This document shows positions 52,142-60,412 of a stretch of DNA of 64,000 bases, one piece after another. Origin of the DNA: G963556115 sp963677015. GTDB taxonomy: Bacteria > Planctomycetota > SZUA-567. Location of the stretch: contig OY781533.1 in NCBI GenBank assembly GCA_963677015.1, positions 248,001-312,000 on the forward strand, in the 5' to 3' direction. The translations under genes and the position numbers were made by a program. Below the pieces are notes generated by a model that made no database searches, had not been told where the DNA came from, and saw only the letters and a list, made by a program, of their open reading frames with translations. Position 1 is the stretch's first letter. Every line of letters starts with the position of its first letter.

Positions 52142-53950
52142 TTAGGCGCTCGGCAGTAGAGCCAGCATGGCTTTTGCCGCTGAATTTCCTACTGATAATG
52201 CAGAGATGTTCGCCTCCTGCAGGATCTGTAACTTAGTTATACGGGTGGTGGCATACGCTTCATCCACATCGGCAATTGTCGATTTCTGCTCGGCCAGTGA
52301 AACAAGCTGGTTCTGAAGGTTTTCTGTCTGGGTTTCAAGGTTGTTGGCCATAAAAGATCCAAGATCAGCCCATTCGGTCTTTACTTGCGAAATTACCGAA
52401 TCCAGATATTCCAGAGCCTTGTTTGGATCATCGAGGATATAGAATTCCGAGGTGCTGTCTGCTATTCGCTCGAGCCCTAAGCCTGAAGCTGAAATATCAC
52501 GAAAGCCGTAATTGATCGAATCAAGTCTGCTGGTGCCGTCAGAAATCTGAAAATGTACTCCTCCTTCAGGCTGAAAACTATAGCGCTGATCTTCAAGAGC
52601 CGTGCCGTTGACAAGGTCACTCCCGACTTTATCGGCACTGAAGTTCAGCTTTGCCTGAAAGTCTGTATTTGAAATATAAGTCTGTATGCCGGAATTTTCT
52701 TCGTAGTCTTTGCCGGTGGCGGTGAAATTGAGTCCATCGGTAAATATCTGATCGGTACCGGTATTGCTGTAGACAAGAGCCTGTGAAGCGCCTTTTTCAA
52801 TGGTTGAGAATGACAGCTCGCCGTCACTTATTTCAGCTTTGACGCCGATTGCGGCAAAGGCGGTATTGATAGCACTGAGACTGCCGCTTATAGTGTCGCC
52901 GCCGGCGAGAGCATAGCTGGCGCTGCCGGTAGCTGTAGCGAGAGTGATTGTGGCGTCAGTTGCAATACTGTCGGTAAAAGCTCCGCTTACTTCGGCACTT
53001 TCTGAACCGTCGTTGGAGTAATTTCCTTTTAAATCATATTTTTTCCCATTGATTAGAACTGTACCGGTTTCTCCTGAGTCGGTTGCCGAACCTAGGCCAT
53101 TGAGAATATCGGTACCGCTCACATGACTGTAGCTGATGTCGGCGTCGGCACCGTATTCTTTGGTGAGAAAGAAGAGCTGAGTGCCGTCGTTGCTCATCTC
53201 TGCATACACACCGATATCGGCTAGTTCTTCGTTCATCTGTGAAATTGCGCTCGCTTTTGCCGTGCTGTCTACAGGGTTTACAGCATTGATCTGAATGCGC
53301 CTGGTTCGTGAACCGCAGGTGATATCGAAAACAGAATCTGCATCTCCGAGTCCGGAATCAGGCAGATTAAAGGTGCCGGATATTACTCCTTGTTCAGTGG
53401 CATTATCCTTATCAAAACTCATGGAAAAATAGGTGTTATTGAGCATACTGCGGATATATGAGTTATCTGTGCTGAGTATACTTTCTGCCGGATCCAGATC
53501 AAATTCCGCATCTCCGGCAAGAACATTTTTGTCACCGATTGTTATGGAATTGGACAGAACATTCACTGCGCTTATGCCGGCAGAGACATAACCGAGAACG
53601 GTTTCTTTGACAATATCGCTGGAATTTGTAGTGGCATCATAGACCTTGCTGCGCATGTCCATCAAGGTGTTGAGAATTTCGCTCTGGGCTGAGTCTGCAC
53701 CTGAAAGGAAGCCTATTGAAAGCTGGTTATTGCTGATTGCGGATTCAACGCCGTAAATTTTTGCCTGCAGTCTGGTTAATTCTGTACTTCCAGAAGGGTT
53801 TTCGGCTGCTGAAGTGAATTTGTATCCGGTACTCAATTGATTGAGCGTGGCATTGAGTTCATCACTTATTTGATTGATAGTGTTAAGACGCTGTGTATTC
53901 TGGGCAGTGAGCCTGGAGCTCAGCCCATATGTAGGGGTATAACTACTCAT
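52142..53950 (-). CDS. Large flagellin / FlgL-like filament protein
   Basis: 602 residues from the ATG at 53950 with GGAGGAAG upstream; a longer frame to 54019 would read through the leader hairpins and is rejected. N-terminal D0/D1: LTAQNTQRLNTINQISDELNATLNQLSTGYKFTSAAENPSGSTELTRLQAKI. C-terminal D1/D0: ENLQNQLVSLAEQKSTIADVDEAYATTRITKLQILQEANISALSVGN. The 400-residue middle is Ser/Gly/Asp/Thr-rich with beta-rich modules (for example ATITLATATGSASYALAGGDTISGSLSA), typical of large variable flagellin domains. FlgL is an alternative because of the D1 pattern. Confidence 0.82.
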   Translation of the reverse strand: MSSYTPTYGLSSRLTAQNTQRLNTINQISDELNATLNQLSTGYKFTSAAENPSGSTELTRLQAKIYGVESAISNNQLSIGFLSGADSAQSEILNTLMDMRSKVYDATTNSSDIVKETVLGYVSAGISAVNVLSNSITIGDKNVLAGDAEFDLDPAESILSTDNSYIRSMLNNTYFSMSFDKDNATEQGVISGTFNLPDSGLGDADSVFDITCGSRTRRIQINAVNPVDSTAKASAISQMNEELADIGVYAEMSNDGTQLFFLTKEYGADADISYSHVSGTDILNGLGSATDSGETGTVLINGKKYDLKGNYSNDGSESAEVSGAFTDSIATDATITLATATGSASYALAGGDTISGSLSAINTAFAAIGVKAEISDGELSFSTIEKGASQALVYSNTGTDQIFTDGLNFTATGKDYEENSGIQTYISNTDFQAKLNFSADKVGSDLVNGTALEDQRYSFQPEGGVHFQISDGTSRLDSINYGFRDISASGLGLERIADSTSEFYILDDPNKALEYLDSVISQVKTEWADLGSFMANNLETQTENLQNQLVSLAEQKSTIADVDEAYATTRITKLQILQEANISALSVGNSAAKAMLALLPSA

Positions 53951-54026
53951 TTTACTTCCTCCGTGAAGAATTTCCGATCTTTTATCCCTGCTGTCCCCAG
54001 CAAAGAGGCGTTTTATCATCCATGAT
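53951..54026 (-). promoter_or_regulatory. Leader of the large flagellin with GGA-loop hairpins (candidate CsrA sites)
   Basis: On the minus strand: ATCA-TGGA-TGAT (54015-54026), GCTG-GGGA-CAGC (53990-54001), AAGA-TCGGAAAT-TCTT (53966-53981), then the Shine-Dalgarno in CACGGAGGAAG. Three loops present GGA within 75 nt of the start codon, and the Shine-Dalgarno itself contains GGA. The AGATCGGRAA word recurs at 51705, 54202 and 54741. Confidence 0.62.
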
Positions 54027-54187
54027 GGCCGGTTAAAGCCTACGTACGCCAGACGTTAAAATTTGTTTAAGTTGGGACTCCTTTATTCCTGTTAAATAAT
54101 CAGTTATAAGAAAATACTATAAAATATTGATAAATATGTATTAAATATCATATTTTCAATTAAAGATTTAAGGTCGGCAGCCGATAT

Positions 54188-54223
54188 AAAAAATACCGAG
54201 GGATTCCCGATCTCGAACTCGGT
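54188..54223 (-). terminator. Minus-strand terminator carrying a GGA loop, end of a putative small RNA
   Basis: On the minus strand ACCGAG/CTCGGT closes a loop containing AGATCGGGAAT and is followed by TATTTTTTAT (U-run at 54188-54193). No protein gene lies immediately upstream on that strand, so it should end an RNA transcribed from the spacer, well before the flagellin leader. Confidence 0.6.
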
Positions 54224-54226
54224 GGC

Positions 54227-54277
54227 ATCCCGTCCTTGCGGCCCATCCAACCGCTTTACAAGGACGGGATAATTTTT
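54227..54277 (+). terminator. Strong stem with plus-strand T-run inside the flagellin spacer
   Basis: ATCCCGTCCTTG (54227-54238) pairs with CAAGGACGGGAT (54259-54270) around an inner GCGG/CCGC stem, followed on the plus strand by AATTTTTTT. Read on the minus strand, the inner loop is TTGGATGGG, again exposing GGA. It may serve as part of a minus-strand small RNA or terminate plus-strand antisense transcription. Confidence 0.5.
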
Positions 54278-54679
54278 TTCCGCATAGCAATTACTCAAAA
54301 TGCAAAATAATAATTATAATCTATTAATAAACAGGCTTATTGCCTTTTGTTTCTGGTGGAGACAACTGGGAGCGCCTATTCTCCGTTTACGTTGTCTCCG
54401 TAATCGAACTGTATTTGCCTTAAAATAACGGTTCGTTACTGGTATAGATATTCCCTGCCTATAAAGAATATCTACAGTGATCGTTGCTCTGCCGGTAATG
54501 GCAGTGTTATACTGAATACCAGATTGCGTACTGAGCACGTGAAAAAGCTGATCTGTTAAAGCAGATTCTTATTCTTGCGTGCTGCCGAACGATAATCCGA
54601 CAAAACGGCGTACCGGTATACAATACAACATAATATGGAATATGGAAATGTCTAGAATGGCTGATTGCTTTTAAGATTG

Positions 54680-54837
54680 CTGCAGAACTGTGTCCCCACA
54701 GGTGCAAAAATCAAAAAGTATCAGAAACGGAAAGGGTTTTGAGAGTTCCCGATCTCAAGCTCCGTGACATCCTTGTCAGTTCCAGCTTCCGTGCTGCAGT
54801 TGAACATCATGTTCAACGAGAAACTTAATCTCTATAC
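54680..54837 (-). ncRNA. Candidate CsrB/RsmZ-like decoy small RNA
   Basis: A possible -10 TATAAA (minus strand, 54849-54844) with TTTGCT 16 nt upstream would start transcription near 54837. The RNA then holds a GTTGAAC/GTTCAAC hairpin, several unpaired GGA words (CACGGAAG, CTGGAAC), TGACA-AGGA-TGTCA-type hairpin at 54765-54778 (ACAAGGATGT equals the CsrA SELEX consensus), TTGAGATCGGGAACTCTCAA (54741-54756 core) and CTGTG-GGGA-CACAG (54688-54701). The 3' end is not certain: U-rich runs occur near 54706-54720, and the definite terminator is at 54188. Confidence 0.4.
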
Positions 54838-55112
54838 TCTAAGTTTATAGTAGAATTATTCGAAAAGCAAATTTATTTTAGCAATTTTTTTTCGTATAAG
54901 TGAGAAAAACAGGATATAGAGGTGCTTGTGTGTGTTGTAACTCCTTTTATCGAAAAGAGATGACGTGTATTTTGAAACTTTAGAAAAAAATGAAAAATCT
55001 TGCATTAAAAATAATAAAAATCTTTCTGAAATGAATTTATTTTATTCGGAAATTATATTACGGGATATTCTTCGTTTTATAATTTTATTAAATTTTGAAG
55101 AAAGAATTGTGT

Positions 55113-55601
55113 ATGTACAGAGTGGGGTTGGGCTCGGATCAGCATCGTTATCAGCGTGGTACCGGTATTGTCCTCGGAGGTGTTAAAATACCGGCAGAGT
55201 ATGCTGTGGTAGCGCATTCAGATGGTGATGTTCTGCTTCATGCTTTAACAGATGCATTGCTGGGTGCGGTAGCGGCTGGAGATATAGGTGAGTTGTTTGC
55301 TGATTCGGCGGCGGAAAACTTTGGTCGTGATTCCCGTGATTTTGTTACTGCCGCAGAGAGAATTGTCAGAGATCGAGGCTTTGAAATAATTAATATTGAC
55401 TCTACAATTCAGGCTGAGCGCCCAAGACTTTCTGGATATAAATCGGCTATTGCAGCTTCAATTGCAGAGATTCTTGGTTTGGAAAATAGCGCGGTAAGTG
55501 TAAAAGCAAAGACGGCTGAAGGTATGGATGCTCTGGGGCGTTGTGAGGGTATTCGTGCTGATGCGGTTGTGCTAATAAAAAGGATTGTAGAGAATGTCTG
55601 A
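55113..55601 (+). CDS. ispF: 2-C-methyl-D-erythritol 2,4-cyclodiphosphate synthase
   Basis: 162 residues from the ATG at 55113; a TTG six codons upstream is an alternative. MEP isoprenoid pathway enzyme that releases CMP. Motifs: GSDQHRY (metal Asp and His), LGGVKIP, VVAHSDGDVLLHALTDALLGAVAAGDIGELF, DSTIQAERPRLSGY and VSVKAKTAEGMDALGRCEGIRADAVVLI. The end overlaps the xer gene by 8 nt (translational coupling). Confidence 0.96.
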   Translation: MYRVGLGSDQHRYQRGTGIVLGGVKIPAEYAVVAHSDGDVLLHALTDALLGAVAAGDIGELFADSAAENFGRDSRDFVTAAERIVRDRGFEIINIDSTIQAERPRLSGYKSAIAASIAEILGLENSAVSVKAKTAEGMDALGRCEGIRADAVVLIKRIVENV

Positions 55602-56493
55602 TAATAATGAAATCCCATTTGTAACTGAATTTCTGGCATTTTTACGTATTGAATGTGGACTTGCTGATAATACAATAATAGCTTATAGGCGTGATTTGCG
55701 TAATATGGCGAATTATTTTGATTCTGCGGGTATTGCAAATATAGGTGAAGTTGAAGGGTGTGATATCGTTAACTATGCTGCGGATATGGCCAGACAAGAC
55801 TACGCTCCTACAAGCAGGGCAAGAGCGATGGTTGCCTGTCGTATGTTTTTTAGATATCTGGTTACGGAAAGAATAATAACTGTTAATCCTACTGATTTTG
55901 TCGATCAGCCAAAATTATTTAAATATCTGCCGCAGGAACTTTCCCCTGTCGAGGTACAGAGATTGCTCGGAGCGGAGCAGGGTGAGGGTGCGCTTGCTGA
56001 TAGAAACAGAGCGATAATGGAGTTGTTTTATGCTACAGGCGCTCGTGTTTCTGAAGTCTGTGATATTCGGCTGGTTGATCTGGATCTGCGTGAAAGATTT
56101 GTCCGATTGCAGGGGAAGGGCGGAAAAGAGCGTATGACTCCGATATCGCATACCGCGGTACGGGTTATAGGTGATTATCTTTCTGGGGGGCGTGACAAGC
56201 TGGATCGCTGTAATTCACCGTATTTATTTTTGTCCAGAACTGGAAGAAAGCTTGATAGGATTAATATTTTTCTGCTGGTAAAGCGGTTGGCTAAAAAAGC
56301 CGGTATTTCCAAAAATGTTTATCCACATTTATTGCGGCATAGTTTTGCTACGCATATGCTTGAAGGCGGCGCGAACCTGCGTGCAGTACAAATGCTGCTG
56401 GGGCATGCTGATCTTGCAACTACTGAGATTTATACCCATGTTCATGATCAGCGGAAGTTTAATATTTATCATCAGTTTCATCCGCGAGGATAA
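55594..56493 (+). CDS. XerC/XerD-type tyrosine recombinase
   Basis: 299 residues. N-terminal SAM-like domain (FLAFLRIECGLADNTIIAYRRDLRNMANYF), then the catalytic domain with Arg in YATGARVSEVCDIRLVDLDL, Lys in QGKGGKERMTPI, HxxR in YPHLLRHSFATHMLEGGANLRAVQMLLGHADLATTEIYTHV (His and nucleophile Tyr). The length and motifs are those of chromosomal XerD/XerC, which resolve chromosome dimers at dif; it is not associated with an integron or phage here. It overlaps ispF by 8 nt. Confidence 0.92.
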   Translation: MSDNNEIPFVTEFLAFLRIECGLADNTIIAYRRDLRNMANYFDSAGIANIGEVEGCDIVNYAADMARQDYAPTSRARAMVACRMFFRYLVTERIITVNPTDFVDQPKLFKYLPQELSPVEVQRLLGAEQGEGALADRNRAIMELFYATGARVSEVCDIRLVDLDLRERFVRLQGKGGKERMTPISHTAVRVIGDYLSGGRDKLDRCNSPYLFLSRTGRKLDRINIFLLVKRLAKKAGISKNVYPHLLRHSFATHMLEGGANLRAVQMLLGHADLATTEIYTHVHDQRKFNIYHQFHPRG

Positions 56494-56659
56494 TTTAAGT
56501 ATTTTATTTGATGTAAAAGGCGATTTGCCAATTATACTGTTTTCGTCGAGATATAGTTGTAAAAGCTTATAATAGAATTTGCTGATAGATGTGGTTGTAG
56601 GTTATGTGTGGGCTTGGTTGCATTTGCAGCTAAGGCTAATTAATTAATGTGACTAAAAT

Positions 56660-56689
56660 AAAAGCTCCAGGCCGTTTCCGTCCCGGAGC
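56660..56689 (-). terminator. Terminator of the structured RNA candidate
   Basis: On the minus strand AGCTCC pairs with GGAGCT (56664-56689), extended by inner G-C pairs, and is followed by TTTTATTTTAG. On the plus strand no T-run follows, so the direction is minus. Confidence 0.8.
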
Positions 56690-56965
56690 TGTCAAAAGTT
56701 ATACATAAAATTTCTCATAATAGTACTGTAAACGAAGGTGCTATTATTTTTTTTCCCTCCTTAATATGCACCCAAGGTGTAGCGTAAAACTACCTCAGCT
56801 TGTTAGTGTCGACTTTTGCAGAGCTTTATGCGCTTTACGTGCAGGTACTCATAACAGGATAACTGTGTACCCCGAGCTCCCAAAAACTGTTCTGTCGTCA
56901 AAGAGCGCTAACAGCTGAGGCAAAACATTCTGGTGGAACACTTTCAATCATCTGCTATACTCCTC
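56660..56965 (-). ncRNA. Candidate structured non-coding RNA (6S-like or novel), about 300 nt
   Basis: On the minus strand CCTCAGCT-GTTAG (from 56920) pairs with CTAAC-A-AGCTGAGG (to 56793), a 13-bp closing stem with one bulge. Inside, TTTTG/CAAAA, GAGCT/AGCTC and GGTAC/GTACC stack into an irregular rod with a large 3' side bubble. Outside are TAATAG/CTATTA and a rho-independent terminator (56660-56689). Upstream, TTGCAA and TATAGG 17 nt apart are a possible promoter. A 17-codon ORF (56898-56951, MIESVPPECFASAVSAL) has AGGAGGAG 9 nt upstream, and its stop falls in the closing arm. A long rod with an internal bubble suggests 6S RNA, but its length and sequence do not prove it. Confidence 0.45.
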
Positions 56966-57185
56966 CTATATAAATGCCTGCGTTCTATTGCAACAAATAG
57001 AAAATGCTAAACAGCAAATTCTGAACACAGACGGGAATATGTTGCTACTAAGTTTAAATATATGGTTTAATTTATAAATATATATATTTATAGATTAGAC
57101 CTCAGTTTCAAAATAATGTACTTCTAATAATGTCTCTATTGAGACTTATGGAATTCTTAGATTGTTTATAAAGATCTGGTAAAAA

Positions 57186-57385
57186 CTACATTTGCAATCT
57201 CCTAAAAACAAAAAACTTGTAGTGTTCTTGATGCCGTATAGCCAGAATTGGTTTTTGCAGTATCTGTAATACTTTTCGTATCAGTGTCTTAAAGATTTTA
57301 GTATCTATGACGTTTATTGTTGTACTGTCGTTAAAGCATAAGTGACTAACGGCTTTTACTGTTTTGGTGGGTTCTCACTTGCCAT
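57186..57385 (-). pseudogene. Possible frameshifted small ORF
   Basis: A good Shine-Dalgarno (AGGAGGCAACA) precedes ATG at 57385, but the frame stops after nine codons (MASENPPKQ). A slip of -1 at CCAAAACAG opens a frame to 57186 (TVKAVSHLCFNDSTTINV... ending RRLQM), about 66 residues in total. It resembles no family I know. A decayed gene, a sequencing error in AAAA, or chance are all possible. Confidence 0.2.
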
Positions 57386-58007
57386 TGTTGCCTCCTGTGA
57401 AATTAATAGGATTTTTTCAGTAAATAATCCTATTTTGTTTCTTGTTACAAATATAGATTATCACGTTTTGAGCGTTATGCAAATTATTTTTTTAAAAAAA
57501 TTTTAAATTATAATTTGACTTATTGTAATGCGGTTTTTTGTCCTACTTGTTAATGTCTTATGTGCTTGTTAATCCTTCAGTAATTTCTTTGATTTTTTTA
57601 AGATCAATAAATTACCGGCTGTTTGGGAAGAAATAGAGCTATTATTGATAATAAACGGCTGGTTTATTGTAGGAGTTGAGTGTTTTATTTTTGATGAGAT
57701 GAGAAGTTAGTAAAATTTTAATTATTATTACAACCGACGAAGAGGTGGTAAATTTTCATGGTTGTGTTTGTTGCGAGGTATTATGTTTTTTTGCTATTTT
57801 GTGATATTTGGGAGGATTTGGGTGGCATATTTGTAGTGTATTGGTGGTGAGTTAAGCTCTTTAATTAGTACAAATTTACGAAGAAGTAATGAGCTCACCT
57901 GAAAAAAATCTGAATATAGTATACTACAGTTATTTTGGGAATTGGATATTGGTTTAAAGCTGATGTTTTAAATTTATGATATACCTCTAAAAAAATAGTA
58001 AAAAATA

Positions 58008-58042
58008 AAATCCTGGATTCCACACATAAATCCAGGATTCAC
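58008..58042 (-). terminator. Minus-strand terminator downstream of the VOC gene
   Basis: On the minus strand AATCCTGGATT and AATCCAGGATT form an 11-bp stem followed by TTATTTTTTAC. It is about 340 nt past the VOC stop, leaving either a long 3'UTR or a separate small RNA. Confidence 0.8.
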
Positions 58043-58379
58043 AAACAAACTTGATTTTTTTCACACAATTTATCCTCAAAAGGACACAACAACATCACTT
58101 CTTACTAATGATTATGAGCTAATTATGAATCATAAAGAAAAGCATAAAAGAAGCATATTATAACTATACAATATCATACAATTTCTCTTAAGCAAATTTT
58201 AAGATTGAAAAAAAAGCATTTGATATTAAATTACCAGGTTGTTTTTTTACGTGGCAAAATCACATTATGGTATAAAAAAAGTTAAATCCTTTGTTTTCAA
58301 TATGTTGTATCTTTATAAAAGGCGACTTTTGGCCGGTGTGTGAAACTGTGTAAAAGTAAAAAATTATTGTTATGCGCAG

Positions 58380-58769
58380 TTAGCGACACAGAAAGAATTC
58401 GATCATTTCGCCGGTTGGGGCTGTTACAAAGGCAATGCGCAGATCCAGTTCAGAAGTAAGGCTGCCTTCGCCGGGTATTTTTACATCTTTTGGAGCAACT
58501 CTTTCGGTCGCACCGGCAGCCAGTGCCAGTTGAAAGTCCGCGTCAACATTATTGCTCGCCAGAGCGAAATGTTCGACAGCTCCGTGAGTTTTTTCTTCTC
58601 CATCAGCAAAGATTTCAATAAAACTATCTCCGGCTGCGAATAACGCCATTCTTTCTTTTCCTTCTCCTGCTGCGAAGCATTGTTTGAGTCCAAGTCCTTC
58701 CCCGTAGAATTTTACAGCTTTGTCAAAATCAGCGGTTCTCATGGCGGCGTGATGAATACCTGTTATCAT
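58380..58769 (-). CDS. VOC (glyoxalase/bleomycin-resistance fold) metalloprotein
   Basis: 129 residues with the VOC pattern: TGIHHAAMRTADFDKAVKFYGEGLGLK (first metal His), FAAGDSFIEIFADG, VEHFALASNNVDADFQLALAAGATERV and LDLRIAFVTAPTGEMIEFFLCR (Glu ligand). The family includes lactoylglutathione lyase and dioxygenases; the substrate is unknown. Shine-Dalgarno AAGGA. Confidence 0.85.
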   Translation of the reverse strand: MITGIHHAAMRTADFDKAVKFYGEGLGLKQCFAAGEGKERMALFAAGDSFIEIFADGEEKTHGAVEHFALASNNVDADFQLALAAGATERVAPKDVKIPGEGSLTSELDLRIAFVTAPTGEMIEFFLCR

Positions 58770-59032
58770 TGTATTTTCCTTTTATAGTGTGGGTGAGTAA
58801 ATTACAACGTGTTTAACTATAAATTAATTTTCTTTCTTGGCAAGTATAATTATTATTTTGAACATTTGGGAGCTATTTTTAAAGTAAATGTAACAAAAAT
58901 GAAAGCTATTTGTTGTTTATTGGAAGAAAAATGAAAATAATGAAGAAATTATTTGCTAAATCAAAGTTGTGGTGTAATATAGTTAAGAAGTTGTAAATTG
59001 TGTTTTATTTATCAATAAATTGAGGAAATATT

Positions 59033-60412
59033 ATGCGTTATGTCATTGGTGTTGATATTGGTACTACCAGTCTGTGTGCATTAGTAGCAGAAGCTGACAG
59101 CTACGATGTTATTGAGGTAAAAAGCTGTAAGAATGATACCTTGATTGCCAGTGATAATCCTGCCTGCTTTGAGCAGGATGCGGTGAAGATTATACAAAAA
59201 GTTATAGGTTTGCTGGGTGAGCTGGTTGCAGAAACCAAGATTGATAAATCTCTTATCAGCAGTATTGCCATTACTGGGCAGATGCACGGTGTTGTTCTTT
59301 TAGATGACAGACTTGACCCGGTAACTCCGTTTTACACCTGGCGTGATAGAAGGGCTGAAGATTGCGGCTGGCTGGATACTTTATCCTCTCAGCTTCCTGA
59401 AACGTATAGTATGCGTACAGGTTGTAAACTTTCTGCAGGATTTGGCGGGTTGAGTCTTTCATGGCTGCTCAATACTGCCGCCGATAAGGAAAAATACGCT
59501 GGCTGTAAGGCTGTTAGTATAATGGATTATCTTGCGCTGAAGTTTACCGGAAGGTTCTGTACCGATTATTCCAATGCTGCCGGTTGGGGAATTTTTGATA
59601 TTGTTGATAATGTCTGGTATGCGGATATGCTCAAGGTAATGGGTATTCCTCAGGAAATGCTGCCGGAGATTGTCTGTAGCGGTGAGGTTCTCGGAACACT
59701 TAAAAGTGATATTGCTGAGAAGATCAGGTTGTCAGATGAGGTAAAGGTGTATGTTCCGATCGGTGATAACCAGGCAAGTTATTACGGTGCGGGTAAGGGC
59801 AAAAAAGGGGTCACGGTGGTAAATGTCGGAACCAGCGGACAGATTACTGTACCGAGCGATTCAATATGCCTGGATAACGGCCTTGAGACCAGACCATTAC
59901 CCAATGCCGGTTATATCCTTGTGGGCGCGATATTGTGTGGTGGCTGGGCCTATGATTATCTGGCTTCTTTCTTTATCGATGTCATTAATAAAGTTGGTGG
60001 AATTGATGTAGACAAGGATCAGGTGTTCGACCGCATGAAGAGTCTACTGCAAGAAACATATGCGTCTAAAGGGGCCGGTATTGCTGTTGATACGCGCTTT
60101 TCCGGTACCCGAAGCGGTATTGGTGAGCAGACCGGAAGTATCTCCGGTATTGACGAGGGTAACTTAAAAGCGGGTAATCTGATTTATGGCTTCTTGTATG
60201 GTATTATTCTCGAGCTTGCAGATATGCTGCCGCCGGAGTACCTCGAAGGTGATAATATTAAAGAACTGGTGGCTACTGGAAATGCCATACGTCTGAATCC
60301 GGCAATGCTGGATATAATAACCGACATCTTCTCAAAAAGCTGTGTGCTGTCACAGGTCAAGGAAGAGGCTGCAGCAGGAGCCGCTTTTGTGGCTATTAAT
60401 AACGGCTGTTAA
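59033..60412 (+). CDS. FGGY-family carbohydrate kinase, sedoheptulokinase-like
   Basis: 459 residues. N-terminal phosphate-1 motif VIGVDIGTTSLCALV, substrate region SIAITGQMHGVVLLDD and YTWRDRRAEDC, then second-domain VPIGDNQASYYGAGKGKKGVTVVNVGTSGQITV, FSGTRSGIGEQTGSISGI and LVATGNAIRLNPAMLDI with an Ala/Gly-rich end (EEAAAGAAFVA). The QMHG and GDNQAS patterns fit sedoheptulose kinase, which feeds the pentose phosphate pathway, but xylulose kinase-like alternatives remain. Good Shine-Dalgarno (GAGGAAATATT-ATG). It is a single gene. Confidence 0.85.
   Translation: MRYVIGVDIGTTSLCALVAEADSYDVIEVKSCKNDTLIASDNPACFEQDAVKIIQKVIGLLGELVAETKIDKSLISSIAITGQMHGVVLLDDRLDPVTPFYTWRDRRAEDCGWLDTLSSQLPETYSMRTGCKLSAGFGGLSLSWLLNTAADKEKYAGCKAVSIMDYLALKFTGRFCTDYSNAAGWGIFDIVDNVWYADMLKVMGIPQEMLPEIVCSGEVLGTLKSDIAEKIRLSDEVKVYVPIGDNQASYYGAGKGKKGVTVVNVGTSGQITVPSDSICLDNGLETRPLPNAGYILVGAILCGGWAYDYLASFFIDVINKVGGIDVDKDQVFDRMKSLLQETYASKGAGIAVDTRFSGTRSGIGEQTGSISGIDEGNLKAGNLIYGFLYGIILELADMLPPEYLEGDNIKELVATGNAIRLNPAMLDIITDIFSKSCVLSQVKEEAAAGAAFVAINNGC

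Larger units (their letters stand above)
53951..55112. other. 1.16-kb gene-free spacer rich in hairpins
   Basis: No ORF with a convincing Shine-Dalgarno exists between the large flagellin and ispF. It holds the flagellin leader, at least six further hairpins on the minus strand (54227-54270, 54358-54399, 54445-54474, 54688-54701, 54741-54756, 54765-54778), a minus terminator, a plus-oriented terminator-like hairpin, and an AT-rich ispF promoter region (54841-55112). Confidence 0.7.
56494..58379. other. 1.9-kb gene-poor, AT-rich intergenic stretch
   Basis: This is the longest non-coding stretch in the window. It contains a structured RNA candidate with its own terminator (about 56655-56965), a possible frameshifted small ORF (57186-57385), an inverted repeat at 57405-57434, a GGTGAG/CTCACC repeat near 57846-57898 and a minus-strand terminator at 58008-58042. 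The remainder is A/T-rich and I see nothing else supportable in it. Confidence 0.7.

Noticed and set aside
53951..54060. c-di-GMP-I riboswitch in the flagellin leader (GTAGGCTTTAACCGG word)
   Set aside because: The GEMM-I core (two tetraloop-receptor-linked hairpins with GCAAANC and GGUAGGUAGCGGGG-like elements) is not present.
54000..54060. Sigma-54 promoter for the large flagellin (TGGCGTACGTAGGCTTT)
   Set aside because: The -12 element lacks TTGC, and the GG-GC spacing is off by one; too weak to call.
54194..54223. Resemblance of CCCGATCTCGAACTCGG to part of 5S rRNA
   Set aside because: Only a short central stretch looks similar; the flanking 5S helices are absent, and related copies at 51705 and 54741 diverge outside the AGATCGGGAA core.
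56655..56965. tmRNA, SRP RNA or RNase P RNA as the identity of the structured RNA
   Set aside because: No peptide tag or tRNA-like end, no GGAAGCAGCCA SRP loop, and no GAGGAAAGTCC RNase P core; 6S remains possible but unproven.
58000..58060. 25-codon GTG-start ORF overlapping the 58008 terminator
   Set aside because: The frame runs through the terminator stem and T-run, so hydrophobic residues are forced by the hairpin; no supporting conservation.
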